The notes under the pieces are model-generated. The model made no database searches, was not told the origin of the DNA, and worked only from the letters and a program-made list of their open reading frames with translations. Positions 52,756 to 57,325 of a stretch of 57,325 nucleotides of DNA are shown one piece after another (positions within the stretch are counted from its first letter, which is position 1; the number at the start of each line of letters is the position of its first letter). The position numbers were made by a program, and so were the translations under genes. This stretch comes from Terriglobia bacterium. Its GTDB lineage: Bacteria > Acidobacteriota > Terriglobia > Bryobacterales > Bryobacteraceae. Location: positions 1 to 57,325 of the forward strand of contig JAIQEX010000027.1 of assembly GCA_020073615.1 (NCBI GenBank), in the 5' to 3' direction.

Positions 52756-53298
52756 CTACTCGACCACCACAGTCTTGCCGGCCTCGACCTGGACCTTCTT
52801 CACGATCTTGCTTCCGCCGGCCACGGGTTCGATTCTGACCGTGTATTCTCCCGCGGGCAGCAGAAGCCCTTGGGAAGAGTTGTTGAACTCGCCTGCGTGC
52901 CCGTAAAACTTGTCATTGATGTAAACGGCGTCGAACTTGTTGGCGCTCTTGGTTTGAAGCGTCCCAAAGGGACCCTTGGCGGGCGGCAGCGGCTTCAATG
53001 TCTGGGAAAGAGTGCTCGTCTTGCCGGCCGTGAGTTCCACCGTCGTAACCACTTCCTCGTAGCGCGGCTCAACCAGCCGGATTTCATGCCGGCCAGGGGG
53101 CAACATGTACTTTCGGGCTATCCGGAAGTTTGCCGCCGGCCCCACGTATTTGCCATCCACAAAAACGCCGGCTCGCCCAGGATTTACCTTGGTTTTCAGA
53201 TAGGCCGAATCTGGCGACTGAGCCACAAGCCCACTCGATGCACATAGCAGAATCGCCGCCCATAGAGCGGAGGACTCCGCCCATCGTTTTATCGACAT
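52756..53298 (-). CDS. Exported PEGA-domain protein
   Basis: A 180-residue protein with a signal peptide (LWAAILLCASSGLVAQ). Two PEGA-like segments are seen: GRAGVFVDGKYVGPAANF near residue 40 continuing to LPPGRHEIRLVEPRYEEV, and AVYINDKFYGHAGEFNN near 120 continuing to LPAGEYTVRIEPVAGGSK. PEGA domains are surface modules of unknown binding function. AAGGAGG stands before ATG 53298. It begins a three-gene set with aqpZ and the DUF481 protein. Confidence 0.85.
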   Translation of the reverse strand: MSIKRWAESSALWAAILLCASSGLVAQSPDSAYLKTKVNPGRAGVFVDGKYVGPAANFRIARKYMLPPGRHEIRLVEPRYEEVVTTVELTAGKTSTLSQTLKPLPPAKGPFGTLQTKSANKFDAVYINDKFYGHAGEFNNSSQGLLLPAGEYTVRIEPVAGGSKIVKKVQVEAGKTVVVE

Positions 53299-53469
53299 AA
53301 TGCAGGCCTCCTTATCTCGGACATAAAGGTAGCTCTTTCGCAGGACAACGGCAAGGGTGCTTGCCGCTCGTGTCACCCGCTCCGAGGAAGCCTCCTGCTT
53401 GCCGAACGAACGCTGCCATCGAGCCTCCATGCCCGGCGGCAAGTCTGGAACGCAAATCGCTATGGGATA

Positions 53470-54489
53470 ATGTTGCCTATGACACTTTCCGAGGGAAAAC
53501 TGAAGCGCATGAAGGCGCTCTCTAATGAGCGCGGCGTGATCGCGGCCGCCGCCATGGACCAGCGCGGGAGCCTGCAGAAATCGCTCGCCGCGGCGCGCGC
53601 CGTGGGCGTCAAAGAGATCACGCCCGCCATGATGAGCGAATTCAAGACGGTGGTGAGCCGGGTCCTGACGCCGCACGCCAGCGCCATTCTCCTCGATCCG
53701 GAATTCGGCCTGGAGGCCGCCAAAGCGCGCAGCCGGAATGCCGGCCTGCTGCTGGCGTACGAATTGAGCGGCTACGACAACACCCAACCCGGACGGCTGC
53801 CCGATCTGCTGCCCCACGTTTCCGTGAAGCGCATCGTGGATTGGGGCGCCGACGCGGTCAAGATCCTGATCTATTACACGCCGTATGAAGACGCCTCCAT
53901 CAACGACGTCAAACACGCCTTCATTGAGCGCATCGGCGCGGAATGCGCGACCTACGCCATCCCGTTTTTCCTGGAATTCGTCGGCTACGACGCCAAGGGC
54001 GGCGATGAGAAAGGCTTCGAGTACGCCAAGGCCAAGCCCGAGATCGTCCGCAAGAGCATGGAGGAGTTCTCCAAGCGGCAGTACCGCGTGGACGTACTGA
54101 AGGTGGAGGTGCCGGTCAACGCGGAATACGTGGAAGGTGCGAACGTCTTCAAGGGACAGAAGGCGTACACCCGCGAAGAGGCGCTGCAGCATTTTCGCGA
54201 TGGCGCGGCCGTCGCCTCCAAACCTTTTATCTATCTGAGCGCCGGCGTCGGCAACCAGCAGTTCGTGGAGTCGCTCAAGATGGCGGTGGAAGCCGGCACC
54301 GATTTTTCCGGCGTGCTGTGCGGGCGTGCCACCTGGAAGGAAGGCATTCCGGTCTACGCCAAGCAGGGCGCCAAGGCACTGGAGGAGTGGCTGCAACGGG
54401 AAGGCGCGAAGAATATCAACGCGGTGAACGAAGCGATTCGGTCGGCCACTCCGTGGTACGCGAAGATGGGGGTTCCGGTACCGGCGTAG
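53470..54489 (+). CDS. Tagatose-1,6-bisphosphate aldolase-type (LacD-like) enzyme
   Basis: A 339-residue TIM-barrel aldolase of the DeoC/LacD class I group. The N-terminus ALSNERGVIAAAAMDQRGSL and DPEFGLEAAKARS near residue 78 are characteristic. The Schiff-base Lys is expected in YRVDVLKVEVPVN near residue 210. YLSAGVGNQQFVESLKMAVE and VLCGRATWKEGI close the domain. It cleaves tagatose bisphosphate or a similar ketose bisphosphate. ATG 53470 is used; ATG 53479 is an equally likely start. No lactose or galactitol genes are adjacent. Confidence 0.88.
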   Translation: MLPMTLSEGKLKRMKALSNERGVIAAAAMDQRGSLQKSLAAARAVGVKEITPAMMSEFKTVVSRVLTPHASAILLDPEFGLEAAKARSRNAGLLLAYELSGYDNTQPGRLPDLLPHVSVKRIVDWGADAVKILIYYTPYEDASINDVKHAFIERIGAECATYAIPFFLEFVGYDAKGGDEKGFEYAKAKPEIVRKSMEEFSKRQYRVDVLKVEVPVNAEYVEGANVFKGQKAYTREEALQHFRDGAAVASKPFIYLSAGVGNQQFVESLKMAVEAGTDFSGVLCGRATWKEGIPVYAKQGAKALEEWLQREGAKNINAVNEAIRSATPWYAKMGVPVPA

Positions 54490-54676
54490 CGGGGCCGACA
54501 CTGGTGGGGCCGGCGGCGCCGCCCGCCCGTGGGGGGCGATCCTGCCCGCAGCCTGGGGACCAGCGGGGACAATCGGGTGCGCTAACCGCCGCGGAACGGA
54601 TTCCGGAAGCGGCCCAAAGGGGGGCTTGACAACCCCACGCGCCCGGTTAGAATAAATCTCATCTAAGCGTTGCTTT

Positions 54677-54817
54677 ATGTCGCCCGCCTGTGACCATACC
54701 CGTACCCGCGTCATCGCCCGCCGAGACGGCATCGACTACCTCGAATGCCTGGATTGCCACCAGATCCTCGAGGAAGAAGACATCGAGCCCGTGAAAGTCG
54801 ACGAAGAAGAAGAGTAG
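54677..54817 (+). CDS. 46-residue Cys/His protein upstream of serS
   Basis: A short frame reading MSPACDHTRTRVIARRDGID then YLECLDCHQILEEEDIEPVK and an acidic tail of glutamates. The CxxH and CxxCH spacing suggests one zinc site. Coding signs are the regular third-position pattern and the placement 30 bp before the serS start on the same strand. No family is recognised with certainty. It may be co-transcribed with serS. Confidence 0.6.
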   Translation: MSPACDHTRTRVIARRDGIDYLECLDCHQILEEEDIEPVKVDEEEE

Positions 54818-56125
<1,308 letters not shown>

Positions 56126-56159
56126 GGGAGCGCAATCGTCGGGATTAACGGGCGTGCCA

Positions 56160-56657
56160 TCACCACATTTCCCGCATCCGGGGCCGCTTCGCACCTTTTT
56201 GCAGGTTTTTTCTCTTTTCGATTACTCTCAGATTATCGGCCGTGTGACTCCCTCCCCTTGCGAATGGCCACACGTGGTCAACGTGATGCTTTTGGGGATC
56301 GAACTTCTCACCCTTCAAATCCCTTTCAATGACCGCTCTTCTTGTCGCCTTCGGGATATACCGTGATCGTTTCCGACCCTGCCACCGGCCAAAAGCGATG
56401 AGCGCCACGAAACCGGCCATGAGTTGTTCTTGGGAAGGTAGCAAATGCGTCCGCAGGCGCACGGCAGTGAGAATCATCATCAGAAGACTGAAGACTACGA
56501 CTGCTCTTAGGAGATTTCGCAGGAATAGTCTTGCGCCTTCTCTTGCGAGGCGAAGAGCTCTGAGCCAATACAGGCAAACGAACGCTCCGACAACGACGAC
56601 CATCCAGTCGGCGATCGGAGCGCCTGTGATGTGAACCGGCGGTTGCACGATCAACAC
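56160..56657 (-). CDS. Membrane-anchored HNH-domain protein
   Basis: A 165-residue protein with two hydrophobic segments in residues 10-85 (ADWMVVVVGAFVCLYWLRAL; LLRAVVVFSLLMMILTAVRL), then a C-terminal HNH-type nuclease domain: AVIERDLKGEKFD, then HHVDHVWPFARGGSHTADNL, then RVIEKRKNLQKG. The HH/DH and N residues fit the HNH metal site, although the usual CxxC pairs are missing. The start is GTG 56657. Combining membrane anchoring with HNH is unusual and suggests a defence or mobile-element role, but that is inference. A small ORF lies six bases upstream. Confidence 0.7.
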   Translation of the reverse strand: MLIVQPPVHITGAPIADWMVVVVGAFVCLYWLRALRLAREGARLFLRNLLRAVVVFSLLMMILTAVRLRTHLLPSQEQLMAGFVALIAFGRWQGRKRSRYIPKATRRAVIERDLKGEKFDPQKHHVDHVWPFARGGSHTADNLRVIEKRKNLQKGAKRPRMREMW

Positions 56658-56663
56658 CGCTGG

Positions 56664-56819
56664 CTATCTGGGCCGGGCCTTCTTCCTTACATAAGCCTTC
56701 CCGGTAGTCCCGTTCTTTTTCTTTCTCCCCTTGACGGCCTGAAAATCTTCTTTTTCTTTTTTGGTCGCGGCGCTGCCAAACAAAGCGCCGATGGCAAGTG
56801 GCAGGAGGGGAAATGGCAT
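56664..56819 (-). CDS. Small basic protein upstream of the HNH gene
   Basis: A 51-codon frame, MPFPLLPLAIGALFGSAATK then a Lys/Arg-rich tail (AVKGRKKKNGTTGKAYVRKK), ending six bases before the HNH GTG. The N-terminal hydrophobic stretch with glycine-alanine and the basic tail suggest a membrane-associated peptide. ATG 56819 is the only start in frame. No family is recognised; it is supported mainly by spacing and clean coding in a short frame. Confidence 0.45.
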   Translation of the reverse strand: MPFPLLPLAIGALFGSAATKKEKEDFQAVKGRKKKNGTTGKAYVRKKARPR

Positions 56820-56922
56820 GCTCCGACATTATTTCGGTTGCAGGAGAAAGGTCAAGATTGCATTTAGACAACAAACCCGAGGAATTCCAACGGTACAATG
56901 TGGATAAAGGAGGATCTCTCTG

Positions 56923-57120
56923 ATGATCGAAACGGGGATCGTGAAGATCTTGGTGGAGGCGGCTGTCAAAATCGGCATGCATTTCAAGGACAGGATCGAA
57001 GAAAAGCAAATGGGGTCGAAAGCCGATGAGTTGCGCCGGAGTAGAAATGCCAATTTCTTTAGTCCGGCAAGTGGCTCGGGAACGCCCGGAATTCCGTTGA
57101 AAGTTGCGACTCCCGCGTAA
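56923..57120 (+). CDS. Small hypothetical protein
   Basis: A 65-residue frame (GIVKILVEAAVKIGMHFKDR then IEEKQMGSKADELRRS). It has a good ribosome-binding site, AAAGGAGG, eight bases before ATG 56923. The first 35 residues are an amphipathic or hydrophobic helix, the rest is basic and Pro/Ser-rich. No family is recognised. It is divergent from the small basic gene and sits beside a transposase fragment, so it may be accessory DNA. Confidence 0.45.
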   Translation: MIETGIVKILVEAAVKIGMHFKDRIEEKQMGSKADELRRSRNANFFSPASGSGTPGIPLKVATPA

Positions 57121-57126
57121 CCCACT

Positions 57127-57325
57127 CTACGACGCCTTTCTCCGCTTAGCAACCCCCAGCTTATTCGGAGTAAGAGCCACCAATTCTCTGATAAGGATTG
57201 GAATCTGTTTGTACCCCTGAACTCTGCGGAACTGCTTCTCGGCGACCAGGAGTCCGGATCCCACCCAGCGTTCGCGCTGGTCACCGCCATGCCACCGTTT
57301 CACATTCCGGCAAACCTGCTCGACG
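57127..57325 (-). mobile_element. C-terminus of a Mutator/IS256-type transposase, cut by right edge
   Basis: The last 66 codons before TAG (57129-57127) read VCRNVKRWHGGDQRERWVGS then GLLVAEKQFRRVQGYKQIPI and a basic tail. The pattern of K/R-x-W-x-x-G, RW, L-x-AE-x-x-FRR and GY matches the C-terminal region of Mutator-type (IS256 family) transposases. The upstream part and any terminal repeat lie outside the window, so integrity cannot be judged. Confidence 0.65.

Noticed and set aside
56899-56907. A perfect DnaA-box sequence (TGTGGATAA)
   Set aside because: It is single and isolated, with no cluster of boxes and no dnaA/dnaN context; it overlaps the leader of a small gene and is likely chance.

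Overview
The window is high-GC bacterial chromosome from an Acidobacteriota lineage close to Candidatus Solibacter / Bryobacterales. This is inferred from protein families rather than from an rRNA gene, which is absent here. The markers are two proteins ending in the Solibacter-type C-terminal domain (TIGR03437-like), two tandem VWFA-related proteins of the acidobacterial type (TIGR03436-like), two ADOP permeases (acidobacterial duplicated orphan permeases) and SBBP beta-propeller repeats. No tRNA, rRNA or CRISPR array was found.

Layout, left to right. 1-2.2 kb: a secreted protein cut by the left edge, a CPBP-type membrane protease and a divergent peptide deformylase. 2.2-4.7 kb: a mobile-element scar. 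It holds a broken ISL3-type transposase, a 518-bp element with terminal inverted repeats that appears to have disrupted a gene, and a small zinc-ribbon gene. 4.8-10.2 kb (minus strand): one tightly packed unit, sucC-sucD-ndk-pntA1-pntA2-pntB, joining succinyl-CoA synthetase, nucleoside diphosphate kinase and proton-translocating transhydrogenase. trpD is divergent at 10.25 kb. 11.4-12.0 kb: a decayed vapBC pair. 12.1-17.2 kb: DUF4342, VOC, a large secreted protein and the VWA pair. 17.3-20.3 kb: an ADOP permease and a second decayed toxin-antitoxin pair.

20.5-25.0 kb (minus): a heme/siroheme operon, hemX/ccsA-like, hemA, hemC and a cobA-hemD fusion, with neighbours overlapping or a few bases apart. 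25.3-28.7 kb: a rearranged region. A 129-bp sequence carrying the ribosome-binding site and signal peptide of an M14 peptidase gene occurs twice in direct orientation and flanks a large secreted protein with a GH16-like motif. The extra copy is fused in frame to the 3' part of a vapB-like antitoxin gene. 28.6-39.7 kb: M14 peptidase and PhzF protein (overlapping pair), an SBBP/TIGR03437 protein, a CocE/NonD hydrolase, an imidazolonepropionase-like amidohydrolase with an odd start and an altered metal ligand, a pseudouridine synthase, and a proline-rich outer-membrane protein. 39.8-41.2 kb: a DUF6680 gene in a segment bounded by a ~40-bp imperfect direct repeat.

41.2-47.1 kb (plus): an ECF sigma factor, an anti-sigma factor with a HEAT-like extension, two DUF4097 surface proteins and a second ADOP permease, with the first three genes joined by ATGA overlaps. 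This looks like a self-contained envelope-stress module. 47.1-53.3 kb (minus): two clusters. One is a small cysteine-rich secreted protein, aldose 1-epimerase, glycerol kinase and glycerol facilitator; the other is a PEGA protein, aquaporin Z and a DUF481 outer-membrane protein. 53.5-56.1 kb: a tagatose-bisphosphate-type aldolase, a 46-residue Cys/His protein and serS. 56.1-57.3 kb: a membrane-anchored HNH protein, two small ORFs and the C-terminus of a Mutator-type (IS256-like) transposase running off the right edge.
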